Shown: piece after piece, positions 25,771-34,444 of the stretch
Numbering within the stretch: the first letter of the stretch is position 1
Layout of the letters: each line of letters opens with the position of its first letter
Assembly (NCBI RefSeq): GCF_011742925.1
Contig: NZ_WAEL01000012.1
Location: 95,378-159,377 of the forward strand
Direction of reading: 5' to 3'
From: Fibrivirga algicola
GTDB lineage: Bacteria; Bacteroidota; Bacteroidia; Cytophagales; Spirosomataceae
Length of the DNA: 64,000 nt
The notes under the pieces: generated by a model
Database searches by the model: none
Told to the model about the DNA's origin: nothing
The model's input: only the letters and a program-made list of their open reading frames with translations
Position numbers and translations under genes: made by a program

Positions 25771-27318
25771 TCAGAAGAAGCGACGGGTGAGCTGATTGAT
25801 TGCATTGGTAATGTCGACATCGAACGAGAGCGATACGTAAGGAGCTACAATGATGGGCTTCTCGCTGATAAGCGGGTTTACGTTTGTGCGCCTGAGGAAG
25901 AAAGGCCCTGTACCTAGGCGGATGCTGCGATTGAGCCGATAGTTGACACCCACGAACAACGATGAGTTATTGAAGAAATCGCCAAAGTCAGGGTGTTTGA
26001 TTGGCTGTACCGTAATAGCGACCGTAAAAGAAGTACGATACCAGAACCGGGCTTCACGGGGTGCATACCTGGGTTTTAAATTTTTGTCGATAGGCCGAAA
26101 CCCCAGGTTAAAACCGAGCAACAGTTTAGGCAGATAGGTAAAGGTACCGTCGGAGCCAATGGGAAGCGTATTGGCAACACCAATCTCAGGAATCAGGTAA
26201 TAGCTTGAACCTGCCTGGATGGTCTCGAAACCCGACGACGCAATCAGCAATTGTCCATACCAGAAATCAGAGTTCCTCTGAATCTGCTTCACCATCTCTT
26301 TATAGTTGTCAGCCAGTAGCTTTTCTTTGTCAAAAAGGGCGCTTTCTAGCTTGGTCACCACCTGTTCAAACTGAGAGAAATTGGGATCAGTGGGCGCTTT
26401 CTGTCGCAGGTTGAGGGCCAACAATTTGAGCCGCCCCACCATTCGCCGCGAATTAGCGAGGTTGACAAGCCGGGCCGGGAAGTCGTGAGCGTCGGTGGGT
26501 TTTTGTTGGGCTATAGCAAACCGCTGGGTGCCACGAAGCACAGCTTCAAGGTAGGTCTGCTCTGTAAGTAGGTTCATCGCCGCTAACGCATTGGAATCAA
26601 CTTTAAGCGTGAACGCTTCGGGAAAAATGAGTTGTTTGGGGAGGTTGTCGATCGCTAAGCGCAACGAGGCTGCCGCCGAAACATCCTCAATCCCGTTGAG
26701 TAATGGCGTTACTTGGGTAGCGTAAAACGTTTGTGTGCTTGAGAACGTAGCGTGGTAGTAGTTTTTGGGAATGACATTAAGCGTGGATGGCTCAACCTTC
26801 GAGACGTCTAACTTGTCACTAAATACCTGTTGGGCATCAAGGGGTTTTGAGGCGTGTAGCAGCGAAAAAACCTTGAAAAGGTGTTTCAGCAGGTCATCGG
26901 AAAAGGCATTTATTAGTACAATATCGTAATTGGTATTGGGTTTCAGGGGAGGAATACCCATGTAGAGTACGCCGTCTTCGAGAGAAAAGGTGGTGCCCTT
27001 AATGGGGTTGATCATTTTAAACAGGTTCTTACCTTTTGTATTTGCCGCCTGATTAAACCGATCAATTGATTCTGCCTCAGCGACGTCATAGACAAATACG
27101 TTTTGAATAGTTGCCTCTCTGGGCACTGTCATCTTGAGGATAAACGGGCGATCAAAAGGGACGCGCCTGCTCGGCTTAAAGGTCGCCATGTCGATGCTTA
27201 TTACTTCATCGTTGAGGGGCGAACCACTCATGGGTTGTGCCATGGTGCGATATGTCCCTATCAGAAGTAGGCTATAGAGCACTAAGAAAAGGGAACGAGT
27301 AGTAATTGTATGTCTCAT
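25771..27318 (-). CDS. Secreted, outer-membrane-like protein
   Basis: The open frame reaches 27360, but the ATG at 27318 starts a typical signal peptide (MRHTITTRSLFLVLYSLLL, cleaved after MAQ), giving 515 residues. The middle is a helical region (about 220-360) and the last roughly 150 residues alternate aromatic beta strands (PEIGVANTLPIGSDGTF, LLLGFNLGFRP, SLFVGVNYRLNRSIRLGTGP) and end in ...QLTRRFF, like a small outer-membrane barrel with terminal Phe. No family is recognised. It precedes the Ig-like lipoprotein gene by 5 bp. Confidence 0.65.
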   Translation of the reverse strand: MRHTITTRSLFLVLYSLLLIGTYRTMAQPMSGSPLNDEVISIDMATFKPSRRVPFDRPFILKMTVPREATIQNVFVYDVAEAESIDRFNQAANTKGKNLFKMINPIKGTTFSLEDGVLYMGIPPLKPNTNYDIVLINAFSDDLLKHLFKVFSLLHASKPLDAQQVFSDKLDVSKVEPSTLNVIPKNYYHATFSSTQTFYATQVTPLLNGIEDVSAAASLRLAIDNLPKQLIFPEAFTLKVDSNALAAMNLLTEQTYLEAVLRGTQRFAIAQQKPTDAHDFPARLVNLANSRRMVGRLKLLALNLRQKAPTDPNFSQFEQVVTKLESALFDKEKLLADNYKEMVKQIQRNSDFWYGQLLIASSGFETIQAGSSYYLIPEIGVANTLPIGSDGTFTYLPKLLLGFNLGFRPIDKNLKPRYAPREARFWYRTSFTVAITVQPIKHPDFGDFFNNSSLFVGVNYRLNRSIRLGTGPFFLRRTNVNPLISEKPIIVAPYVSLSFDVDITNAINQLTRRFF

Positions 27319-27706
27319 GTCGAATGAACGGCTACGTCGAGCGGAAGATAGGCCGCTCAATCAAGCACAGCTATGGGAAACCCCTCGTATTTAAGGTGGG
27401 AAAGCGCAGGATTAATTCCAGCCAGTTTGGCTAATAGTGAGTCGAGAAATGGTGAATTTGTAGGAAAACCAGTGTCGTCCTCTTCCGAATAATTACCTGA
27501 CATTTGTCAGCTTAAAGCACGGCATCTTGTTGTCCTTGTCCTGACCCCTAAAAGGGAGCCGATGATAAGTAGAGTAAAAAAACTAACTTCCTTTTTGATA
27601 GTTGTGACTGTAGTTGAGGCAAGCACTGACTATTCTGTCATTTAATTACTGTACCTACTATGCATTGGTCAGTTGTAGCTTACAATCGACAGCCTGACCG
27701 TAGCCA
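27319..27706. other. Intergenic region
   Basis: About 390 bp between the secreted protein gene and the TPR membrane protein gene on the same strand. It presumably holds the promoter of the downstream (leftward) operon. No ORF or repeat recognised. Confidence 0.4.
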
Positions 27707-29038
27707 TCAACCATTGAGTTCAGGAAGACCCGCAGCCGCGCGGAAAACAGCGTCAGAGGCAAATACCTCTAAGTCGTTTTCTGCGGGGTCTTTACCGGGA
27801 AAATCTTTATCCATTAGTTCCCGGACTTTTCTCTTCCAGCGCTCGCCCATGCTGACAGTTTTCTGCACTACTGCCAGCGCCCGTGCTTTGGTCTGATCCA
27901 GCGTAATCTGATCGGTTGAATTATTGGCCAGTAGCCATTTCATTTTCTGCCCATAGGCTGCAGCCAGATTAGTCCACACCCCCGCCGAAACCAAGTTTTT
28001 GCTATCACCAACGTACTCTTCCCCAAATCGGATTGCGTCATCGAAGCCTTTTGGTGGATCTAGATAGAGTGCCACGTACGTTAAAAACCGATACACGTTT
28101 CGGCGCAGAACTTTGTCTGTTTCGGACGTCAGACGGTTGTACGCCTCTCGTAATTGCTGATAAGCCATTTCTTTGGCTCCGCTGTAGTACAGGGCTGTAG
28201 CGTAGGCAAACCGGCTGGCCGGGTCTTCGCTCAGTTCGCTTATAACTGTGCCATAAGCCTTCACAGCATTTGCATAATTACCCAGAGAAAGCTGCGCTTT
28301 GGCCCAAACCGAACGCTCAGTGGGAGTGCTTAGGTTGGCAAGTGGCTTGCTTGCTACGTTTTTAGCAGCTTTCTTGTCATCATCAGTCAAGGGCGTAACC
28401 TGTTTTTCCTGACCTGGTTCCGGTAAGATCAAATTCTCAACCCGCTGCCGGTCCTCTTGCTGCTGCAGCATAGCGTTCTGGTCGGCCCGGCTAAACGCAC
28501 CAGTGATGTAAAGCCGCGTGATGAGGTAAGCCCCAATAAACCCTAGTATGATGAAATAGACAATCAGTCCGGCCGCAAAATGCTGTGTGTTCGGGCCGAT
28601 TCCGGTGGCAATGTAATCGGCCGCCCGTTTGAGCCGGGCCGGGGCCGTTCGCAGCTCAACCAGCCCCAGCCCAACAATAATTTTGGTGAGCCAGTCAGAA
28701 ATCTGCTCTAAGTTGGTGTTCACCCGCAAGTCGTAGCTATTGGGTGTCCGCTGCGCCGAGGCAGCTGATGGCGCTACTGAAGGTGTGGCCGCGTTGAGAG
28801 GCACCGCCGTTACTGCGTTCCCTTGAAGCACCTTTGGAATACCAAAAAGGAAACCAATCAGGGCACCCAGCATAAAACAGGCAAACGCCCACAAAACCGC
28901 CGTGTGGGGTTTGCCGCTGACCGATCCGTTCCAAACAAATCCTATTCCTATACTGAAAGCAATAAACAGGTAAACAGAAACGCCGACAGTATCGCTCAAC
29001 AGCCGTTTCTTTGTGCTTAATTCGTCTGTGGTTTTCAT
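27707..29038 (-). CDS. Membrane protein with TPR-like cytosolic region
   Basis: The open frame begins at a GTG at 29056, inside the preceding gene, but the ATG at 29038 (MKTTDELSTKKRLL) is preferred, giving 443 residues. Two hydrophobic segments near residues 25-65 and one at about 145-185 (FAAGLIVYFIILGFIGAYLI) anchor it; a roughly 250-residue helical tail has TPR-like repeats (AKAQLSLGNYANAVKAYGTVI, SRFAYATALYYSGAKEMAYQQLREAY). The start lies 11 bp after the stop of the astacin-like protease gene, so the two are coupled. Function unknown; a scaffold for the protease is plausible. Confidence 0.7.
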   Translation of the reverse strand: MKTTDELSTKKRLLSDTVGVSVYLFIAFSIGIGFVWNGSVSGKPHTAVLWAFACFMLGALIGFLFGIPKVLQGNAVTAVPLNAATPSVAPSAASAQRTPNSYDLRVNTNLEQISDWLTKIIVGLGLVELRTAPARLKRAADYIATGIGPNTQHFAAGLIVYFIILGFIGAYLITRLYITGAFSRADQNAMLQQQEDRQRVENLILPEPGQEKQVTPLTDDDKKAAKNVASKPLANLSTPTERSVWAKAQLSLGNYANAVKAYGTVISELSEDPASRFAYATALYYSGAKEMAYQQLREAYNRLTSETDKVLRRNVYRFLTYVALYLDPPKGFDDAIRFGEEYVGDSKNLVSAGVWTNLAAAYGQKMKWLLANNSTDQITLDQTKARALAVVQKTVSMGERWKRKVRELMDKDFPGKDPAENDLEVFASDAVFRAAAGLPELNG

Positions 29039-29049
29039 CAGCGCTGAGA

Positions 29050-30210
29050 CTACCACATCATAACGGCGTTATTCTCGGCAGATCCCGTATAGTATAGCCG
29101 GATACGCAGTTTGTAGCGCCGTCCTTTAAACAATTTAAGACGTATGGTCGCGTTGCGGTCCTGCCCGCTGTCGTCGTCGGCCGTTTTAAAGCGAAATACC
29201 CCATCAACTTCCTCAAAAAGGGCGGCTACTGTATCCGACGTGCCAAAAACCTGTACGGTGTAGTAGCGGGTATCAGCCGGCTCGATCACAAAGTTTTGCT
29301 GGTCGCCAGGAGCTAGCTTCAGCTGAACAGACTTAAACGGTTCGAGCGTTTGGTCGTTAGCGGGATTGAGTTGCGGATAGAATTGTTTGACCCAGACTTT
29401 ATCAAAATCCGACAGCCCACCTGGAGGATTCAGTCCCTTTAGTCTGTATTCTTCCGGTGATTTGATCAAACCGGGTCCGAAAGGATAATGCATTATTGAG
29501 TTAGGGTCCCAGTTAGACCCCCTAACTGTATCGGGCGCAATTTTTCGGATGATGTTGTAAATGGTCTTCTCCCGTGACCAGTTATTGGGTGGGGCCGCCA
29601 GCGCGTTGATAACGGCCTCTTCATCCCAGACAATGCCAGAGTTCGGGTTCTGGTGTTCATGTGGAAAGCCCAGTGTGTGTCCAATTTCGTGGATGGCCGT
29701 GTCAATTTCGCCGGGCCGGGTAAGATCCCAGCCAAAGTTCATTGTGCGCTCATCGGGCCCTTTGCCCAGAATGTCCCGGCCAAGAAATGACCAGGCACCG
29801 TCGCCCTGCATAAATCCGATTCGTATTTCAGCTTCACCACGGGTGGTCACTTCGGTAAACTCGAGACCAATACCGACGCTTTTCCAAACCTTAAAGGCAT
29901 CGCGCACAACGTCTTTTTGAGCCTCTTCGCCGGTCCAAGTTCGAAATTCTTTTGTTCCGTTTTGGAAGAAAACAAATTCACCATCCGATTCCCGGTCGAA
30001 GAAGTAATAATGCAAGACAGTGGCATTAGCCCATTTGTTACCTAATAACAAAATCAGCGCTTCGCGACTTGGATCGATATTGGGACTAAAAACGCGGGCG
30101 GGCCTTTGGGGCATTGCGCAGAACGACTTTCCCTTGTCGTCATTGGCAATGGGAGTTGCATCGAGGGTTCGGCCCTCGGACTCTGAATAACTTTCTTTCT
30201 TCTTTGCCAT
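29050..30210 (-). CDS. Astacin/M12A-like zinc metalloprotease
   Basis: A 386-residue protein with the extended zinc motif HEIGHTLGFPHEH (His174, catalytic Glu175, His178, His184) and a downstream Met-turn SIMHYPF, the signature of metzincins of the astacin family. A C-terminal region of about 100 residues (LAPGDQQNFVIEP...RYYTVQVFG) looks like a beta-sandwich pre-peptidase C-terminal domain. No signal peptide is evident, unusual for an astacin, so it may act in the cytosol or be released otherwise. It heads the unit that continues with the membrane TPR protein. Confidence 0.85.
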   Translation of the reverse strand: MAKKKESYSESEGRTLDATPIANDDKGKSFCAMPQRPARVFSPNIDPSREALILLLGNKWANATVLHYYFFDRESDGEFVFFQNGTKEFRTWTGEEAQKDVVRDAFKVWKSVGIGLEFTEVTTRGEAEIRIGFMQGDGAWSFLGRDILGKGPDERTMNFGWDLTRPGEIDTAIHEIGHTLGFPHEHQNPNSGIVWDEEAVINALAAPPNNWSREKTIYNIIRKIAPDTVRGSNWDPNSIMHYPFGPGLIKSPEEYRLKGLNPPGGLSDFDKVWVKQFYPQLNPANDQTLEPFKSVQLKLAPGDQQNFVIEPADTRYYTVQVFGTSDTVAALFEEVDGVFRFKTADDDSGQDRNATIRLKLFKGRRYKLRIRLYYTGSAENNAVMMW

Positions 30211-30708
30211 GAGTCGTATTAATCAGCGGATTACACCAGAAATTTAACTTGTTACTCAGGGCCATAAAATGGGGAAATACCCGTATTTATTTTAAGGTCA
30301 ATCCATTTCAGTGGTAATCTGTCTATTTTTGTCACAGACATACATTATCGTATGCTAGTCAAGTAATTGACAGTTGTTGAGACAAGTAGTGCCTTGAAAT
30401 GCCCTCTCACTAATCAGCATCTCATTTTCAGTCGCTGATTGAGTTGGTGATATACACGATTGGTATTTAGCTACTTGCTTCCTGATTGCTAAGTAACTGC
30501 AACGTTTCACATGACCTAGTGAACACAAGAATTTGCACTATTCTTGTGTAGGTTATGGACGACTTATTATGTTAATGAACTATTCCAAGAGAGCCCATAA
30601 TATAAACACAGAGCCGGTTTCTTTAACCCAAATGCTTAGGTGAACCGCCAAACATAACTGGCGTATATAAGCCAATGAGTTTCATGTTGCTCTTGGTATA
30701 CCGCGATA
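30211..30708. other. Intergenic region
   Basis: About 500 bp with no gene. It contains a 32-bp stretch (30569-30600) resembling 52581-52616 and a TAGGTGAACC motif near 30639 resembling one near 19222, i.e. fragments of dispersed intergenic repeats. Confidence 0.4.
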
Positions 30709-32265
30709 TTATATGCCCTCTTTTGTTTCTAATAGGCTTACTCCCGCTGCTGTGGTCTGATATCTTTGTTGAGAGCTATTGGGCTTGTCAGGGATGGTTT
30801 TACGAAGCAACCCCGCAGTTTCAAGCGGCAGAATCAACTTTCGGTATGCTTTGAATTGATTAGAACGGCCTACGTGTGCCAACAATTCTTCCCGGCGACG
30901 GGGAGTAGTGGCTGCAAACTTAAGTAGTTGATAGCTTACCTCGTCCAGAGGAACCAAGTTCGGAACTAAGTTCGGAACTAAGTCAGGAACCAAGTTGATT
31001 GACTCAAAAGCTGGGTGCCGGGTAAGTTCAACCAGAAAGTAGGTCCGTTCATCGTCTGTCTCGAAGCGGGCTTCCTGGGAGCCGTTCTCGCGTAGAGCCT
31101 GTTGTACAATGGGCAGTCCTGTCGCCCGGCCTTCAGTTAAGTCGAGTTCTTTTAGAAAATCACCTAACCGCCGATTCCGATATCGGCGCGCTCTCACGGT
31201 GGCTGCAGTGAGTGTTTCCAGCCGTAGGGAACGGTCAGGCCCACCGAAGTTGACGATAACCATCGAGCTTCGATAAACGCGAATCTCTATGGGCTCGCGA
31301 ATCTGGTAGTCCCGGTGGTACACGGCATTAGCCACCAACTCTTCCAATGCCCGGAAGGGATAGTTCCACACTCTAATCGCTTCAGCTTGCATCGGTACTT
31401 TGGTTACCAATTCTTGTAAAAACTGAGTGCGTAAATAGTGGAGCACGTCCCGAATCTGCTGCTGAACCGGTCCCGAGAAACGCTGCTCGGTAAACGTTGG
31501 AGCGGATTCCCCGTCGGGAAAATAGACCACATCAATGTAAGCATAGGGAAAGAACCGTTCAGGATGTTCGTTAAAAAGCATCAGCGCCACGTTGCGTGGC
31601 AAAAGCCGTTCGACTGGCCCATCAAGCAAGGCCATTTGTGCTAACAGTTCCGCTTTGGGTAGGGCCTCGGACTGCATGGCTAACCGGCTTTTGGTTCGGC
31701 GCAGGTGATCGCGCAGCAACAACATATCGATATCCTCTACTGTGGCCTGCTGATTAGGCCGGTCGTCAAAGGGTACCTGATTCGTCATGGCAATCAGTTC
31801 CTGTTGCTGGAACTGGTTAGCTCGTACAGAATTAGCGTACTGCCGAACATAGTACTGATAAACCTTCTGAGAGGCTGTAACATTCTCCGGTACCTCATGT
31901 GGTCGGTTGGCACTACCGGGTACCCATAGAATCCCAATTCGCTTATCGTCCACCTCTTCAACAAAGAGCCGGGGGTGATAAACCGGTCTAACAAGGTTAT
32001 TATAACCGATCATCCGCTGTTGAATGAGACTAATCTGTTGATCGTCTAATCCCAATACCGGGCGTTTGGCGCATCCATTCTCTTCGGCCACCCCCACCAG
32101 AATATACCCACCACCGATGTTTTCGAAGTCATTGGCAAAGGCACAAATACTGCGGTAGATAGAATCGGGATTCCAACCTTCTTTGAACTCGATACGGTCA
32201 GACTCAATAGCGTGTGCGGTGAGTAAGTCGTTAATGTTAATGGGTAGCGTCATACCGTTTATCAT
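30709..32265 (-). CDS. AlbA_2/Schlafen-like putative DNA-binding ATPase-domain regulator
   Basis: A 518-residue protein: N-terminal AlbA_2 (Schlafen-type) domain (ESDRIEFKEGWNPDSIYRSICAFANDFEN...GGGYILVGVAE), then an HATPase_c_4-like region (LEELVANAVYHRDY, LGDFLKELDLTEGRATGLPIV) as in RecG-like transcriptional regulators, and a C-terminal winged-helix part. Between them is a short tandem repeat (LVPDLVPNLVPNLVP), encoded by near-identical 15-bp units. The N domain is also known in nuclease and toxin proteins. It lies next to the XRE/ImmA pair and the CBASS genes; role in defence or regulation is inferred. Confidence 0.8.
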   Translation of the reverse strand: MINGMTLPININDLLTAHAIESDRIEFKEGWNPDSIYRSICAFANDFENIGGGYILVGVAEENGCAKRPVLGLDDQQISLIQQRMIGYNNLVRPVYHPRLFVEEVDDKRIGILWVPGSANRPHEVPENVTASQKVYQYYVRQYANSVRANQFQQQELIAMTNQVPFDDRPNQQATVEDIDMLLLRDHLRRTKSRLAMQSEALPKAELLAQMALLDGPVERLLPRNVALMLFNEHPERFFPYAYIDVVYFPDGESAPTFTEQRFSGPVQQQIRDVLHYLRTQFLQELVTKVPMQAEAIRVWNYPFRALEELVANAVYHRDYQIREPIEIRVYRSSMVIVNFGGPDRSLRLETLTAATVRARRYRNRRLGDFLKELDLTEGRATGLPIVQQALRENGSQEARFETDDERTYFLVELTRHPAFESINLVPDLVPNLVPNLVPLDEVSYQLLKFAATTPRRREELLAHVGRSNQFKAYRKLILPLETAGLLRKTIPDKPNSSQQRYQTTAAGVSLLETKEGI

Positions 32266-32268
32266 AGA

Positions 32269-32290
32269 AAAGCCGGTTTTACCCGGCTTT
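32269..32290 (-). terminator. Terminator after the ImmA gene
   Basis: Arms AAAGCCGG and CCGGCTTT (8 bp, perfect) around a 6-nt loop, between the start of the AlbA_2 gene and the end of the ImmA gene. It can limit readthrough between them. Confidence 0.55.
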
Positions 32291-32322
32291 CTTATCTCAA
32301 TACAGGAATAGTAAGACTGGCT

Positions 32323-32895
32323 CTACCAAACCTGGTCGAGGTTAGTCAGTCGATAACTCATAGCCAACTCACTGACGTTAAACCGTCGTGCCAGTGGACC
32401 AATCAGATTGTAGTTTTCTTCACGCCTGATGTCAGCGGGGCTCACGGCTTTGATGGCTTGACTCACCAAGTCGAGGGGCATTAACAGAGCCGCAGCAAAA
32501 GCGTTGGCTTCACGTTCCTGAACGTTCTCACCGGTTGATGAATTACTGTCCCGAAACAAGGTCAAATACTTCTCTACCGTATCGACGAAAACGCCTTGCC
32601 GACGATGATCCAACACGTAATGGCCCAATTCGTGAGCAATTGTGAAGCGTTGTCGTTTAGGGCTATTGTGAACCGCATAACCAATCTGGGCATTAAGACC
32701 GTCACGCAACAGTACGCCAGATACGTCTTCTCCAAAGTCATAGGGGACAAGCGCAATACCAAGCTGAGTAGCTACCTGGTCAACGGGTATGCCCATGTCG
32801 TCAATCAAATCATCGAGACGCGCCGGGTAAAATCCTGTCTGCCGGAGAATCGTTGAGGCGATCTCCTCAATCTGTTTTTGACGTTTCTTGTTCAT
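32323..32895 (-). CDS. ImmA/IrrE-family metallopeptidase
   Basis: A 190-residue COG2856 protein with the zinc motif HELGHYVLDH (His88, Glu89, His92), a later acidic ERE.NAFAAALLMP block, and the family size. ImmA-type peptidases cleave or remove XRE repressors of mobile elements on a damage signal. Its start overlaps the end of the XRE gene by 29 bp, the layout of ImmR/ImmA pairs, so the likely target is the XRE protein next door. Confidence 0.88.
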   Translation of the reverse strand: MNKKRQKQIEEIASTILRQTGFYPARLDDLIDDMGIPVDQVATQLGIALVPYDFGEDVSGVLLRDGLNAQIGYAVHNSPKRQRFTIAHELGHYVLDHRRQGVFVDTVEKYLTLFRDSNSSTGENVQEREANAFAAALLMPLDLVSQAIKAVSPADIRREENYNLIGPLARRFNVSELAMSYRLTNLDQVW

Positions 32896-33235
32896 GGCTG
32901 TTGGTCCGCTTCATAAAGTCTGACAGGAAAGAAGTGAGTTTGGTAACATCCTTCTCGGGCACGGCTTTCAACGTGTTTGCATCAAGCATCGTACCATTGG
33001 AAAATGCCGATTCAGTCGGCACTAAGGTTTCCAGCGTCACATGCAGTTTTTGGGCAATCTCAACAAGCAGATACAGGGGTGGGCGTTGTCGTCCCTGTTC
33101 GATATTTACCACCGACGTGCGGGTCAGGTCGATTGCAAAGGCCAGTTGTTCTTGGGTCAGCTCCCGTATGTTGCGGTGCTTCTTGATGTTTTCGCCCAAA
33201 AGCTGATAAAACCGTTGTTGCTCGTTCTGATTCAC
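32867..33235 (-). CDS. XRE-family transcriptional repressor
   Basis: A helix-turn-helix regulator of 122 residues when started at GTG 33235 (VNQNEQQRFYQLLG); the open frame reaches a TTG at 33262 inside the operator, which is less likely. The HTH is at about residues 15-65 (LTQEQLAFAIDLTRTSVVNIEQGRQRPPLYLLVEI). The gene overlaps the ImmA gene and a 40-bp palindrome lies 26-65 bp upstream of the GTG, so it most likely represses its own promoter and is removed by ImmA. Confidence 0.85.
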   Translation of the reverse strand: MNQNEQQRFYQLLGENIKKHRNIRELTQEQLAFAIDLTRTSVVNIEQGRQRPPLYLLVEIAQKLHVTLETLVPTESAFSNGTMLDANTLKAVPEKDVTKLTSFLSDFMKRTNSHEQETSKTD

Positions 33236-33260
33236 GTCACAAAGGTAGCTTGAAAAATAC

Positions 33261-33300
33261 AAATAGTCAATATTGCAAACGTTTGTAATATTGACTATTT
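33261..33300. promoter_or_regulatory. 40-bp palindromic operator of the XRE/ImmA pair
   Basis: A 40-bp palindrome centred at 33280/33281 with only one mismatched pair: outer AAATAGTCAATATT and inner CAAACGTTTG. It lies between the XRE gene (leftward) and the DUF2188 gene (rightward), so one repressor could control both. Its binding by the XRE protein is inferred from position and symmetry. Confidence 0.8.
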
Positions 33301-33372
33301 TAAACAGGTTTATAAGATGAACTATTTAAGTTGACGGGGGGTTAATTTTATGTATCATCAAATTAGACCACC

Positions 33373-33597
33373 ATGTCGAAAAAGAATCAACACATTGTCC
33401 CACGCGGGGAAGGCTGGGCTGTACAGGGCGCAGGAAATAGTAGAGCGACCCGACTAACCGATACGCAGCAAGAAGCGATTCGGGCAGGAAGGACGATAGC
33501 CCAAAATCAGGGGGCTGAGTTAATAATCCATAGTGAGAATGGACGGATCAATCGGCGGGACTCTTACGGTAATGATCCGTATCCACCGAAAGGCTAA
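33373..33597 (+). CDS. DUF2188-domain protein
   Basis: A 74-residue protein matching the DUF2188 pattern nearly end to end: HIVPRGEGWAVQGAGNSRAT, then TDTQQEAIRAGRTIAQNQGAELIIHSENGRI and the typical tail SYGNDPYPPKG. The domain's function is unknown. It is divergent from the XRE repressor, sharing its 40-bp operator, and ends at a strong hairpin 12 bp after the stop, so it is a single-gene transcript. Confidence 0.85.
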   Translation: MSKKNQHIVPRGEGWAVQGAGNSRATRLTDTQQEAIRAGRTIAQNQGAELIIHSENGRINRRDSYGNDPYPPKG

Positions 33598-33608
33598 TGA
33601 TTTTGTGG

Positions 33609-33639
33609 GAGCCGGAAACGACACGTTTCCGGCTCTTTG
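33609..33639 (+). terminator. Terminator after the DUF2188 gene
   Basis: Perfect 12-bp arms GAGCCGGAAACG and CGTTTCCGGCTC with a 3-nt loop, followed by a short T-rich run. Confidence 0.85.
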
Positions 33640-33679
33640 ACTTTTCGTCAGTACAGTTCACTAAAACAGCCCCCTTGGT

Positions 33680-34432
33680 ATGCCCTTGATGGAAATGATT
33701 TCTGGCATTGGTTTAAGCATAGTCGCTAATCGACTTGATGCTTTTATAGTAGATAAGCTACCTCCGGGCCACCGACGAAAACTTTTTCTGGCCACCTTCA
33801 AGAAGACTGACATTCGTGTTTCGATCGCCTACCTCTATCGCATCGAATTGGATGGTAGCTACCTGCTAGTGAAAGGAAAGCGCATAAACCAGTACCAGCC
33901 TGTCGGCGGGGTACGCAAATTTTACAAAGGTGCTCAGTCTACATTCCGGGAGTTAGGTGTCCGCCCCGACGACTTCCTCAAGATTGATGATATAAGCCGT
34001 GATGACTTGCGGGTCCGGATGCCTGCTAAAAACTTGTTGAAGTTTCTGGATTGGTACGAAACTAAACATGACCGCGAAATCTGTCAGCAGCGCGAGTTTC
34101 GGGAGGAATTGATTGCTCCAGGCTACTTAAAACCAGAAACTTTCACCGACTTGGAGGTTCAATACCTGTACACAGTTCCTACGTTTCATTACTCTCCACA
34201 TTTTCAATGCTGGGAGCTACTGTATCATGAGGTGTTTGAGCCAGTATTTACACCTGGTCAGGTGGCTGCCGTACAGAAATTGAAAGAAGGGTCATCCGAT
34301 GAGTACGTGTGGGTGGCTGAAGAACTGATTCTCTCCCTAGGGCATGATAAACGATTGGGAATGAAACCTTTTCAGATAGGCGACCATGCTCAACTACTCA
34401 TTAGCAAAGACAATAGACTGTTTAAGCACTAG
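33680..34432 (+). CDS. CBASS-associated S-NUDIX domain protein
   Basis: A 250-residue protein. A short hydrophobic N terminus (ISGIGLSIVANRL) is followed by a region matching the SMODS-associated NUDIX (S-NUDIX) family: IAYLYRIELDGSYLLVKGKRINQYQPVGGVRKFY. These proteins are encoded next to CD-NTases and are thought to be cyclic-nucleotide-responsive effectors or processors. The start is 12 bp before the CD-NTase ATG, so they form one operon. The canonical Nudix box residues for hydrolysis were not located with certainty, so enzymatic activity is not claimed. Confidence 0.7.
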   Translation: MPLMEMISGIGLSIVANRLDAFIVDKLPPGHRRKLFLATFKKTDIRVSIAYLYRIELDGSYLLVKGKRINQYQPVGGVRKFYKGAQSTFRELGVRPDDFLKIDDISRDDLRVRMPAKNLLKFLDWYETKHDREICQQREFREELIAPGYLKPETFTDLEVQYLYTVPTFHYSPHFQCWELLYHEVFEPVFTPGQVAAVQKLKEGSSDEYVWVAEELILSLGHDKRLGMKPFQIGDHAQLLISKDNRLFKH

Positions 34433-34444
34433 TTCCCACCGTAT

